A DNA stretch of 64,000 nt from Bimastos eiseni (lineage: Eukaryota > Annelida > Clitellata > Crassiclitellata > Lumbricidae). Numbering within the stretch: the stretch's first letter is position 1; every line of letters begins with the position of its first letter. Below are positions 31,901 to 43,619 of the stretch, one piece after another. The DNA lies in the NCBI GenBank assembly GCA_959347315.1, contig OY365818.1, forward strand, positions 61,001 through 125,000, given 5' to 3'. Below the pieces are notes generated by a model. It had not been told where the DNA came from, did not search any database, and saw only the letters and a program-made list of their open reading frames with translations. A program made the translations under genes and the position numbers.

Positions 31901-34900
31901 AGAGACAATGGCAGATAGAGACAATAGCAGATAGAGACAAAGACAGACAGAGACAATGGCAGATAGAGACAATGGCAGATAGAGACAAAGACAGACAGAG
32001 ACAATGGCAGATAGAGATAGACAGAAACAATGGCAGACAGAGACAAAGACAGACAGAGACAATGGCAGATAGAGACAAAGACAGACAGAGACAATGGCAG
32101 ATAGAGACAATGGCAGACAGAGACAAAGACAGACAGAGACAATGGCCGATAGAGACAAAGACAGACAGAGACAATGGCAGATAGAGACAAAGACAGACAG
32201 AGACAATGGCAGATAGAGACAATGGCAGATAGAGACAAAGACAGACAGAGACAATGGCAGATAGAGATAGACAGAAACAATGGCAGACAGAGACAAAGAC
32301 AGACAGAGACAACGGCAGATAGAGACAATGGCAGACAGAGACAAAGACAGACAGAGACAATGGCCGATAGAGACAAAGACAGACAGAGACAATGGCAGAT
32401 AGAGACAATGGCAGATAGAGACAAAGACAGACAGAGACAATGGCAGATAGAGACAAAGACAGACAGAGACAATGGCAGATAGAGACAATGGCAGATAGAG
32501 ACAAAGACAGACAGAGACAATGGCAGATAGAGACAAAGACAGACAGAGACAATGGCAGATAGAGATAGACAGAAACAATGGCAGACAGAGACAAAGACAG
32601 ACAGAGACAATGGCAGATAGAGACAAAGACAGACAGAGACAACGGCAGATAGAGACAATGGCAGACAGAGACAAAGACAGACAGAGACAATGGCCGATAG
32701 AGACAAAGACAGACAGAGACAACGGCAGATAGAGACAAATGGCAGATAGAGACAAAGACAGACAGAGACAATGGTAGATAGAGACAATGGCAGATAGAGA
32801 TAGACCGAAACAATGGCAGACAGAGACAAAGACAGACAGAGACAACGGCAGATAGAGACAAAGACAGACAGAGACAACGGCAGATAGAGACAATGGCAGA
32901 CAGAGACAAAGACAGACAGAGACAATGGCAGATAGAGACAAAGACAGACAGAGACAATGGCAGATAGAGACAACGGCTGATAGAGACAAAGACAGACAGA
33001 GACAATGGCAGATAGAGACAATGGCAGATAGAGACAAAGACAGACAGAGACAATGGCAGATAGAGACAAAGACAGACAGAGACAATGGCAGATAGAGACA
33101 ATGGCAGATAGAGATAGACAGAAACAATGGCAGACAGAGACAAAGACAGACAGAGACAATGGCAGACAGAGACAATGGCAGATAGACATAGACAGAAACA
33201 ATGGCAGACAGAGACAAAGACAGACAGAGACAATGGCAGATAGAGACAATGGCAGATAGAGATAGACAGAAACAATGGCAGACAGAGACAAAGACAGACA
33301 GAGACAATGGCAGACAGAGACAATGGCAGATAGAGATAGACAGAAACAATGGCAGACAGAGAGAAAGACAGACAGAGACAATGGCAGATAGAGACAAAGA
33401 CAGACAGAGACAATGGCAGATAGAGACAACGGCAGATAGAGACAAAGACAGACAGAGACAATGGCAGATAGAGACAATGGCAGATAGAGACAACGGCAGA
33501 TAGAGACAAAGACAGACAGAGACAATGGCAGATAGAGACAAAGACAGACAGAGACAACGGCAGATAGAGACAATGGCAGATAGAGACAAAGACAGACAGA
33601 GACAATGGCAGATAGAGACAATGGCAGATAGAGACAAAGACAGACAGAGACAATGGCAGATAGAGACACTGGCAGATAGAGACAAAGACAGACAGAGACA
33701 ACGGCAGATAGAGACAATGGCAGATAGAGACAATGGCAGATAGAGACAAAGACAGACAGAGACAACGGCAGATAGAGACAATGGCAGATAGAGACAATGG
33801 CAGATAGAGACAAAGACAGACAGAGACAACGGCAGATAGAGACAATGGCAGATAGAGATAGACCGAAACAATGGCAGACAGAGACATAGACAGACAGAGA
33901 CAAAGACAGACAGAGACAACGGCAGATAGAGACAAAGACAGACAGAGACAACGGCAGATAGAGACAATGGCAGATAGAGACATAGACAGACAGAGACAAA
34001 GACAGACAGAGACAAAGACAGACAGAGACAACGGCAGATAGAGACAAAGACAGACAGAGACAAAGACAGACAGAGACAAAGACAGACAGAGACAACGGCA
34101 GATAGAGACAAAGACAGACAGAGACAACGGCAGATAGAGACAATGGCAGATAGAGACAAAGACAGACAGAGACAAAGACAGACAAAGACAACGGCAGATA
34201 GAAATAGACCGAAACAATGGCAGACAGAGACAAAGACAGACAGAGACAATGGCAGATAGAGACAAAGACAGACAGAGACAATGGCAGATAGAGACAATGG
34301 CAGATAGAGACAAAGACAGACAGAGACAACGGCAGATAGAGACAATGGCAGATAGAGACAATGGCAGATAGAGACAAAGACAGACAGAGACAACGGCAGA
34401 TAGAGACAATGGCAGATAGAGACAATGGCAGATAGAGACAAAGACAGACAGAGACAACGGCAGATAGAGACAATGGCAGATAGAGATAGACCGAAACAAT
34501 GGCAGACAGAGACATAGACAGACAGAGACAAAGACAGACAGAGACAACGGCAGATAGAGACAAAGACAGACAGAGACAACGGCAGATAGAGACAATGGCA
34601 GATAGAGACATAGACAGACAGAGACAAAGACAGACAGAGACAAAGACAGACAGAGACAACGGCAGATAGAGACAAAGACAGACAGAGACAAAGACAGACA
34701 GAGACAAAGACAGACAGAGACAACGGCAGATAGAGACAAAGACAGACAGAGACAACGGCAGATAGAGACAATGGCAGATAGAGACAAAGAAAGACAGAGA
34801 CAAAGACAGACAAAGACAATGGCAGATAGAAATAGACCGAAACAATGGCAGACAGAGACAAAGACAGACAGAGACAATGGCAGATAGAGACAAAGACAGA

Positions 34901-37900
34901 CAGAGACAATGGCAGATAGAGACAATGGCAGATAGAGACAAAGACAGACAGAGACAATGGCAGATAGAGATAGACAGAAACAATGGCAGACAGAGACAAA
35001 GACAGACAGACAACGGCAGATAGAGACAATGGCAGACAGAGACAAAGACAGACAGAGACAATGGCCGATAGAGACAAAGACAGACAGAGACAATGGCAGA
35101 TAAAGACAATGGCAGATAGAGACAAAGACAGACAGAGACAATGGCAGATAGAGACAAAGACAGACAGAGACAATGGCAGATAGAGACAAAGAAAGACAGA
35201 GACAATGGCAGATAGAGACAGACAGAAACAATGGCAGACAGAGACAAAGACAGACAGAGACAATGGCAGATAGAGATAGACAGAAACAATGGCAGACAGA
35301 GACAAAGACAGACAGAGACAATGGCAGATAGAGACAATAGCAGAGAGAGACAAAGACAGACAGAGACAATGGCAGATAGAGACAATGGCAGATAGAGACA
35401 AAGACAGACAGAGACAATGGCAGATAGAGATAGACAGAAACAATGGCAGACAGAGACAAAGACAGACAGAGACAATGGCAGATAGAGACAAAGACAGACA
35501 GAGACAATGGCAGATAGAGACAATGGCAGACAGAGACAAAGACAGACAGAGACAATGGCCGATAGAGACAAAGACAGACAGAGACAACGGCAGATAGAGA
35601 CAAATGGCAGATAGAGACAAAGAAAGACAGAGACAAAGACAGACAAAGACAATGGCAGATAGAAATAGACCGAAACAATGGCAGACAGAGACAAAGACAG
35701 ACAGAGACAATGGCAGATAGAGACAAAGACAGACAGAGACAATGGCAGATAGAGACAATGGCAGATAGAGACAAAGACAGACAGAGACAATGGCAGATAG
35801 AGATAGACATAAACAATGGCAGACAGAGACAAAGACAGACAGAGACAACGGCAGATAGAGACAATGGCAGACAGAGACAAAGACAGACAGAGACAATGGC
35901 CGATAGAGACAAAGACAGACAGAGACAACGGCAGATAGAGACAAATGGCAGATAGAGACAAAGACAGACAGAGACAATGGCAGTTAGAGACAATGGCAGA
36001 TAGAGATAGACCGAAACAATGGCAGACAGAGACAAAGACAGACAGAGACAACGGCAGATAGAGACAAAGACAGACAGAGACAACGGCAGATAGAGACAAT
36101 GGCAGACAGAGACAAAGACAGACAGAGACAATGGCAGATAGAGACAAAGACAGACAGAGACAATGGCAGATAGAGACAACGGCAGATAGAGACAAAGACA
36201 GACAGAGACAATGGCAGATAGAGACAATGGCAGATAGAGACAAAGACAGACAGAGACAATGGCAGATAGAGACAAAGACAGACAGAGACAATGGCAGATA
36301 GAGACAATGGCAGATAGAGATAGACAGAAACAATGGCAGACAGAGACAAAGACAGACAGAGACAATGGCAGACAGAGACAATGGCAGATAGAGATAGACA
36401 GAAACAATGGCAGACAGAGACAAAGACAGACAGAGACAATGGCAGATAGAGACAATGGCAGATAGAGATAGACAGAAACAATGGCAGACACAGACAAAGA
36501 CAGACAGAGACAATGGCAGACAGAGACAATGGCAGATAGAGATAGACAGAAACAATGGCAGACAGAGACAAAGACAGACAGAGACAATGGCAGAGAGAGA
36601 CAAAGACAGACAGAGACAATGGCAGATAGAGACAAAGACAGACAGAGACAATGGCAGATAGAGACAATGGCAGATAGAGACAAAGACAGACAGAGACAAT
36701 GGCAGATAGAGATAGACATAAACAATGGCAGACAGAGACAAAGACAGACAGAGACAACGGCAGATAGAGACAATGGCAGACAGAGACAAAGACAGACAGA
36801 GACAATGGCCGATAGAGACAAAGACAGACAGAGACAACGGCAGATAGAGACAAATGGCAGATAGAGACAAAGACAGACAGAGACAATGGCAGTTAGAGAC
36901 AAAGACAGACAGAGACAATGGCAGATAGAGACAATGGCAGATAGAGATAGACAGAAACAATGGCAGACAGAGACAAAGACAGACAGAGACAATGGCAGAC
37001 AGAGACAATGGCAGATAGAGATAGACAGAAACAATGGCAGACAGAGACAAAGACAGACAGAGACAATGGCAGATAGAGACAATGGCAGATAGAGATAGAC
37101 AGAAACAATGGCAGACACAGACAAAGACAGACAGAGACAATGGCAGACAGAGACAATGGCAGATAGAGATAGACAGAAACAATGGCAGACAGACACAAAG
37201 ACAGACAGAGACAATGGCAGATAGAGACAAAGACAGACAGAGACAATGGCAGATAGAGACAACGGCAGATAGAGACAAAGACAGACAGAGACAATGGCAG
37301 ATAGAGACAATGGCAGATAGAGACAACGGCAGATAGAGACAAAGACAGACAGAGACAATGGCAGATAGAGACAAAGACAGACAGAGACAACGGCAGATAG
37401 AGACAATGGCAGATAGAGACAAAGACAGACAGAGACAATGGCAGATAGAGACAATGGCAGATAGAGACAAAGACAGACAGAGACAATGGCAGATAGAGAC
37501 AATGGCAGATAGAGACAAAGACAGACAGAGACAACGGCAGATAGAGACAATGGCAGATAGAGACAATGGCAGATAGAGACAAAGACAGACAGAGACAACG
37601 GCAGATAGAGACAATGGCAGATAGAGACAATGGCAGATAGAGACAAAGACAGACAGAGACAATGGCAGATAGAGACAATGGCAGATAGAGATAGACAGAA
37701 ACAATGGCAGACAGAGACAAAGACAGACAGAGACAATGGCAGACAGAGACAACGGCAGATAGAGATAGACAGAAACAATGGCAGACAGAGACAAAGACAG
37801 ACAGAGACAATGGCAGATAGAGACAAAGACAGACAGAGACAAAGACAGACAGAGACAACGGCAGATAGAGACAAAGACAGACAGAGACAAAGACAGACAG

Positions 37901-39060
37901 AGACAAAGACAGACAGAGACAACGGCAGATAGAGACAAAGACAGACAGAGACAACGGCAGATAGAGGCAATGGCAGATAGAGACAAAGAAAGACAGAGAC
38001 AAAGACAGACAAAGACAATGGCAGATAGAAATAGACCGAAACAATGGCAGACAGAGACAAAGACAGACAGAGACAATGGCAGATAGAGACCAAGACAGAC
38101 AGAGACAATGGCAGATAGAGACAATGGCAGATAGAGACAAAGACAGACAGAGACAATGGCAGATAGAGATAGACAGAAACAATGGCAGACAGAGACAAAG
38201 ACAGACAGACAACGGCAGATAGAGACAATGGCAGACAGAGACAAAGACAGACAGAGACAATGGCCGATAGAGACAAAGACAGACAGAGACAATGGCAGAT
38301 AGAGACAATGGCAGATAGAGACAAAGACAGACAGAGACAATGGCAGATAGAGACAAAGACAGACAGAGACAATGGCAGATAGAGACAAAGAAAGACAGAG
38401 ACAATGGCAGATAGAGACAGACAGAAACAATGGCAGACAGAGACAAAGACAGACAGAGACAATGGCAGATAGAGATAGACAGAAACAATGGCAGACAGAG
38501 ACAAAGACAGACAGAGACAATGGCAGATAGAGACAATAGCAGATAGAGACAAAGACAGACAGAGACAATGGCAGATAGAGACAATGGCAGATAGAGACAA
38601 AGACAGACAGAGACAATGGCAGATAGAGATAGACAGAAACAATGGCAGACAGAGACAAAGACAGACAGAGACAATGGCAGATAGAGACAAAGACAGACAG
38701 AGACAATGGCAGATAGAGACAATGGCAGACAGAGACAAAGACAGACAGAGACAATGGCCGATAGAGACAAAGACAGACAGAGACAACGGCAGATAGAGAC
38801 AAATGGCAGATAGAGACAAAGACAGACAGAGACAATGGCAGATAGAGACAATGGCAGATAGAGACAAAGACAGACAGAGACAATGGCAGATAGAGATAGA
38901 CAGAAACAATGGCAGACAGAGACAAAGACAGACAGAGACAAAGGCAGATAGAGACAAAGACAGACAGAGACAATGGCAGATAGAGACAATGGCAGACAGA
39001 GACAAAGACAGACAGAGACAATGGCCGATAGAGACAAAGACAGACAGAGACAATGGCAGA
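25961..39060. repeat. 3.2-3.9-kb higher-order repeat block
   Basis: Landmarks recur at 3,209 bp (25961/29170, 26109/29318), 3,883 bp (27993/31876, 28291/32174, 28637/32520, 29170/33053, 29642/33525), 3,413 bp (31570/34983, 31876/35289) and 3,199 bp (34983/38182, 35289/38488), with a 1,098-bp doublet (30472/31570, 30778/31876). A 4-bp deletion variant, ACAGACAGACAACGG, tags five copies, at about 27711, 30496, 31594, 35007 and 38206. Unequal unit lengths point to repeated unequal exchange. Confidence 0.85.
36259..37340. repeat. 627-bp tandem duplication inside the array
   Basis: The segment beginning at 36259 recurs at 36886, 627 bp later. The variant GGCAGACACAGAC at about 36484 and again at about 37111 confirms the spacing. 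The first copy also carries GGCAGAGAGAGAC, which the second lacks. Confidence 0.75.
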
Positions 39061-41560
39061 TAGAGACTATGGCAGATAGAGACAAAGACAGACAGAGACA
39101 ACGGCAGATAGAGACAATGGCAGATAGAGACAAAGACAGACAGAGACAATGGCAGATAGAGACAAAGACAGACAGAGACAATGGCAGATAGAGACAGACA
39201 GAAACAATGGCAGACAGAGACAAAGACAGACAGAGACAATGGCAGATAGAGACAGACAGAAACAATGGCACACAGAGACAAAGACAGACAGAGACAATGG
39301 CAGATAGGGACAATAGCAGATAGAGACAGACAGAAACAATGGCAGACAGAGACAAAGACAGACAGAGACAATGGCAGATAGAGATAGACAGAAACAATGG
39401 CAGACAGAGACAAAGACAGACAGAGACAATGGCAGATAGAGACAATGGCAGATAGAGACAAAGACAGACAGAGACAATGGCAGATAGAGACAATTGCAGA
39501 TAGAGACAAAGACAGACAGAGACAATGGCAGATAGAGACAAAGACAGATAGAGACAATGGCAGAGAGAGACAAAGACAGACAGAGACAATGGCAGATAGA
39601 GATAGACAGAAACAATGGCAGACAGAGACAAAGACAGAGAGACAATGGCAGATAGAGACAATGGCAGATAGAGACAAAGACAGACAGAGACAATGGCAGA
39701 TAGAGATAGACCGAAACAATGGCAGACAGAGACAAAGACAGACAGAGACAACGGCAGATAGAGACAATGGCAGACAGAGACAAAGACAGACAGAGACAAT
39801 GGCAGATAGAGATAGACAGAAACAATGGCAGACAGAGACAAAGACAGACAGAGACAATGGCAGACAGAGACAATGGCAGATAGAGACAATGGCAGATAGA
39901 GACAACGGCAGATAGAGACAACGGCAGATAGAGACAATGGCAGATAGAGACAAAGACAGACAGAGACAATGGCAGATAGAGACAAAGACAGACAGAGACA
40001 ATGGCAGATAGAGACAAAGACAGACAGAGACAATGGCAGATAGAGACAATGGCAGATAGAGACAAAGACAGACAGAGACAACGGCAGATAGAGACAATGG
40101 CAGATAGAGACAAAGACAGACAGAGACAATGGCAGATAGAGACAAAGACAGACATAGACAATGGCAGATAGAGACAGACAGAAACAATGGCAGACAGAGA
40201 CAAAGACAGACAGAGACAATGGCAGATAGAGACAGACAGAAACAATGGCAGACAGAGACAAAGACAGACAGAGACAATGGCAGATAGAGATAGACAGAAC
40301 CAATGGCAGACAGAGACAAAGACAGACAGAGACAATGGCAGATAGAGACAATGGCAGATAGAGACAGACAGAAACAATGGCAGACAGAGACAAAGACAGA
40401 CAGAGACAATGGCAGATAGAGACAATGGCAGATAGAGACAATGGCAGATAGAGACAAAGACAGGCAGAGACAATGGCAGATAGAGATAGACCGAAACAAT
40501 GGCAGACAGAGACAAAGACAGACAGAGACAACGGCAGATAGAGATAGACCGAAACAATGGCAGACAGAGACAAAGACAGACAGAGACAATGGCAGATAGA
40601 GACAATGGCAGATAGAGACAAAGACAGACAGAGACAATGGCAGATAGAGACAAAGACAGACAGAGACAATGGCAGATAGAGACAAAGACAGACAGAGACA
40701 ATGGCAGATAGAGACAATGGCAGATAGAGACAAAGACAGATAGAGACAATGGCAGATAGAGACAAAGACAGACAGAGACAATGGCAGATAGAGACAAAGA
40801 CAGACAGAGACAATGGCAGATAGAGATAGACCGAAACAATGGCAGACAGAGACAAAGACAGACAGAGACAATGGCAGATATAGACAATGGCAGATAGAGA
40901 CAAAGACAGACAGAGACAATGGCAGATAGAGACAAAGACAGATAGAGACAATGGCAGATAGAGACAAAGACAGACAGAGACAATGGCAGATAGAGATAGA
41001 CAGAAACAATGGCAGACAGAGACAAAGACAGACAGAGACAATGGCAGATAGAGACAATGGCAGATAGAGACAAAGACAGACAGAGACAATGGCAGATATA
41101 GACAAAGACAGACAGAGACAATGGCAGATAGAGACAAATGGCAGATAGAGACAAAGACAGACAGAGACAATGGCAGATAGAGACAAATGGCAGATAGAGA
41201 CAAAGACAGACAGAGACAATGGCAGATAGAGACAAATGGCAGATAGAGACAAAGACAGACAGAGACAATGGCAGATAGAGACAATGGCAGATAGAGACAG
41301 ACAGAAACAATGGCAGACAGAGACAAAGACAGACAGAGACAATGGCAGATAGAGACAATGGCAGATAGAGACAAAGACAGACAGAGACAATGGCAGATAG
41401 AGACAAAGACAGACAGAGACAATGGCAGATAGAGATAGACAGAAACAATGGCAGACAGAGACAAAGACAGACAGAGACAATGGCAGACAGAGACAATGGC
41501 AGATAGAGACAATGGCAGATAGAGACAAAGACAGACAGAGACAATGGCAGATAGAGACAA

Positions 41561-41720
41561 TGGCAGATACAGACAGACAGAAACAAAGGCAGATAGAGAC
41601 AAAGGCAGAAATACACAGACAGAGATAATGGCGGATAGAGACAAAGACAGTGACGATGGCAGATAGAGACAGAGACAGACAGAGACATGCAGAAATATAG
41701 ACAATGAGAGAAAGACAGAG
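41561..41720. repeat. Degenerate right edge of the array
   Basis: The lattice is still recognisable (GGCAGATAGAGACAAAG) but substitutions and indels rise sharply: AAATACACAGACAG, GACAGTGACGATGG, GACATGCAGAAATATAG. High decay at the border of a homogeneous array is expected where unequal exchange no longer reaches. Confidence 0.85.
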
Positions 41721-41835
41721 GCCGAGACAAAAAAAACGTAGGCAAAGATAGATGGAAGGATTGATGGATGGATGTAAGAATTTGAGGATGGATAGATGAT
41801 TAGATGCATGGATAAATAGAAGGATAAGAATAATG
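41721..41835. repeat. Imperfect GATG/GATA tetranucleotide tract
   Basis: Repeats of GGAT/GATG such as GATGGATGGATG and GGATAGATGATTAGATG directly follow the satellite edge. The purine-rich strand is the same as in the array. From 41,836 to 41,974 I see no recognisable feature. Confidence 0.7.
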
Positions 41836-41974
41836 CTTATGATTATTTCAGTTCGACCAATTCCATAAACCAATCCATGAATTCATTAATTCAGTCGGTC
41901 AGTCCGTCGTCCATTCATCAAAATAAATGACAAACAGCCCATATGCATATTATTATAAAGCACCGCTGTGCCGT

Positions 41975-42195
41975 GATATCTACTCAGAGAGCCACGACAT
42001 CTGCTCAGAGTGCCAGGGCATCTGCTCAGAATGCCAGGGCATCTGCTCAGAATGCCAGGGCATCTGCTCAGAATGCCAGGGCATCTACTCAGAATGCCAG
42101 GGCATCTACTCAGAGAGCCACGATATCTGCTCAGAATGCCCGGGCAAATGATCAAAATGCCAAGGCATCTGATCAGAGTGCCAGGGCATCTGATC
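41975..42195. repeat. 21-bp minisatellite, about 10.5 copies
   Basis: The unit is GGCATCTGCTCAGAATGCCAG (21 bases, shown here as GGCATCTGCTCAG plus AATGCCAG). The central copies are identical; outer copies carry ACGATATC, GATCAAAATG and similar changes. Because 21 is a multiple of 3, all plus frames read as 7-residue repeats, but no flanking gene structure supports translation. From 42,196 to about 42,430 the sequence is unremarkable. Confidence 0.9.
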
Positions 42196-42429
42196 TACCC
42201 CACAACATTTATCAAAATTGGTGTAAATTTTACGAACTTTCGGACAAAAACAATTTTGCTTGGTATTTTTTGAGACACGGTGTTGATGCCTCTGTCGTTC
42301 ACTCTTACGATGCAGTAACGGTCGTCGACTCAATTTCAATCCCAATCGCACTTTCGTATCTTTTGTAGAAATGGATGCGCAACGTTGGCTTCGGCAAATG
42401 AACAGACAATGAATAAGAGTTGAACGTCA

Positions 42430-42735
42430 ATCACTCACCTAGCATAGGCAGGCCGAGGCAGAGGAAGACCGATAAATACACAGGCAAATACAGGCAGACT
42501 GAGAGCTACAGGAGAAGACACTGGCAGACGCAGGAAGACAAGGAAAGACTGAAGAAGACACAGGCAGACAAAGGCATACAGAGACAGACACAGACACAGG
42601 CAGACACACACACAGACACATCCATAGTTGGATCTAAAGAAGACTCAGGCAGACTTAGGTAAACAAAGGCAGACACAGACAGACACAGGCAGACACAGGC
42701 AGACACACCAATGAAAGGATCTAAAGAAGACACTA
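42430..42735. repeat. Imperfect CAGACA/CAGGCAGA simple repeat
   Basis: Purine-rich repeats around GGCAGACACAG and AGAAGACAC. A 15-bp direct repeat, GGATCTAAAGAAGAC, occurs at 42,630 and 42,717 (87-bp spacing), showing a diverged longer unit. From 42,736 to 42,980 I recognise nothing. Confidence 0.7.
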
Positions 42736-42980
42736 GAAGACGTATGTGGACATTGGTTACACTGGCAGACATAGAGAGATGCTAGCAGACAGGGAGTGAC
42801 AAAAGGCTGACAAAAGCTGCTACGCCTCTGCTTCAGTCATCTGCGAGAGCGTTGCAACTTACTTCGCTAACGGAAATGTCCTTTTCTTCAACTTATGGAA
42901 AAGTATTTCAACTTCAGAGCATTTCAAAATGGATGCGAGCAGTTGAAGTTTAACGTTTAAATGCTTTCACTTCCTTCTAA

Positions 42981-43330
42981 TTGTCTCTGTCCTCCTCCTC
43001 CTCTCCCTCCTCTTCCCCGCTTCCTACTCTTCCTCCTGCTCCTCCTCTTCTTTATCCTCTTCCTCCTGCTCCTCTTCTTCTTTATCCTCTTCCTCCTGCT
43101 CCTCCTCTTCCTTATCCTCTTCCTCCTGCTCCTCCTCTTCTTTATCCTCTTCCTCCTGCTCCTCCTCTTCCTTATCCTCTTCCTCCTGCTCCTCCTCTTC
43201 CTTATTCTCTTCCTCCTGCTCCTCCTCTTCTTTATCCTCTTCCTCCTGCTCCTCCTCTTCCTTATCCTCTTCCTCCTGCTCCTCCTCTTCTTTATCCTCT
43301 TCCTCCTGCTCCTCCCCTTTCTTCTCCTCC
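42981..43330. repeat. 30-bp polypyrimidine/polypurine minisatellite
   Basis: About ten copies of a 30-bp unit composed of CTTCTTTATCC (or CTTCCTTATCC) plus TCTTCCTCCTGCTCCTCCT. The plus strand is almost pure pyrimidine, so the tract can form triplex or mirror-repeat structures. All six frames are open; the minus strand reads as a 10-residue Glu-rich repeat (E-E-D-K-E-E-E-E-Q-E) in a 131-codon frame at 43,024-43,419 starting M-P-K-S-Q-Q-T. That frame could be an acidic exon, but low complexity explains it equally well. Confidence 0.9.
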
Positions 43331-43428
43331 TCTTCTTTCTCATCTTGCAGCACCTTCTTCTTTTCTAATTTGCCTCCGTCATCACCACTTGTCCGGCCAG
43401 TTTGCTGAGACTTTGGCACCAGATCATG

Positions 43429-43452
43429 CAGCAGCAGCAGCAGCAGCAGCAG
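43429..43452 (+). repeat. (CAG)8 microsatellite
   Basis: Eight perfect CAG units just downstream of the polypyrimidine minisatellite. Confidence 0.95.
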
Positions 43453-43619
43453 AGGAGGAGCTAAGCGGTGCTATCGATTCTTCTCGACTGATTAGATAGA
43501 GCGGTGGATGCAGACCTATAATAACGGCGATAATATTAGTCCTTCTGTTCAGATGGAAATCAATGACGCTCAACCATCGTCCGCTTGCGACGAATGCCGC
43601 GTATCAATGGAAGAGATCT

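Larger units (their letters stand above)
1..41560. repeat. Giant GACA/GATA-type satellite array, 16-bp lattice
   Basis: An uninterrupted tandem array that begins before the window. Splitting at GACA gives a few unit types: A = GACAAAGACAGACAGA, B = GACAATGGCAGATAGA, B' = GACAACGGCAGATAGA, and a 26-bp unit C made of GATAGACMGA followed by AACAATGGCAGACAGA. Rare 14- and 17-bp units shift the lattice. The plus strand is about half A and a third G, with very little T, so strand asymmetry is extreme. The motif looks derived from (GACA)n/(GATA)n microsatellite DNA, as in Bkm-type satellites; that origin is inference. No other sequence interrupts the array. Its order of A, B, B' and C units is repeated at kilobase scale (separate entries). 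No coding role is supported: frames on the minus strand stay open because the complement of the unit almost lacks stops. Confidence 0.97.

Noticed and set aside
1..41560. CRISPR-like array
   Set aside because: Repeats are contiguous with no unique spacers, and the window is eukaryotic.
749..41628. Dozens of plus-strand frames of 60-300 codons reading MADRDKDRQRQ
   Set aside because: They are the same 48-bp translation of three 16-bp units, ended wherever GATAGA places TAG in frame. No splice, promoter or conservation signal separates them from repeat.
8125..41873. Minus-strand reading frames of roughly 2,000 to 5,800 codons rich in Leu, Ser, Cys, Val
   Set aside because: The complement of the 16-bp unit contains no stop in any frame, so all three minus frames stay open together. 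Composition is pure repeat, frames rotate every 16 bp, and there are no domains. They are artefacts of the satellite.
42957..43499. Arg/Lys-rich, Leu-rich and Pro-rich frames across the polypyrimidine minisatellite
   Set aside because: All six frames are open because of the 30-bp period. Only the Glu-rich minus frame has a plausible start, and it is noted with the repeat.
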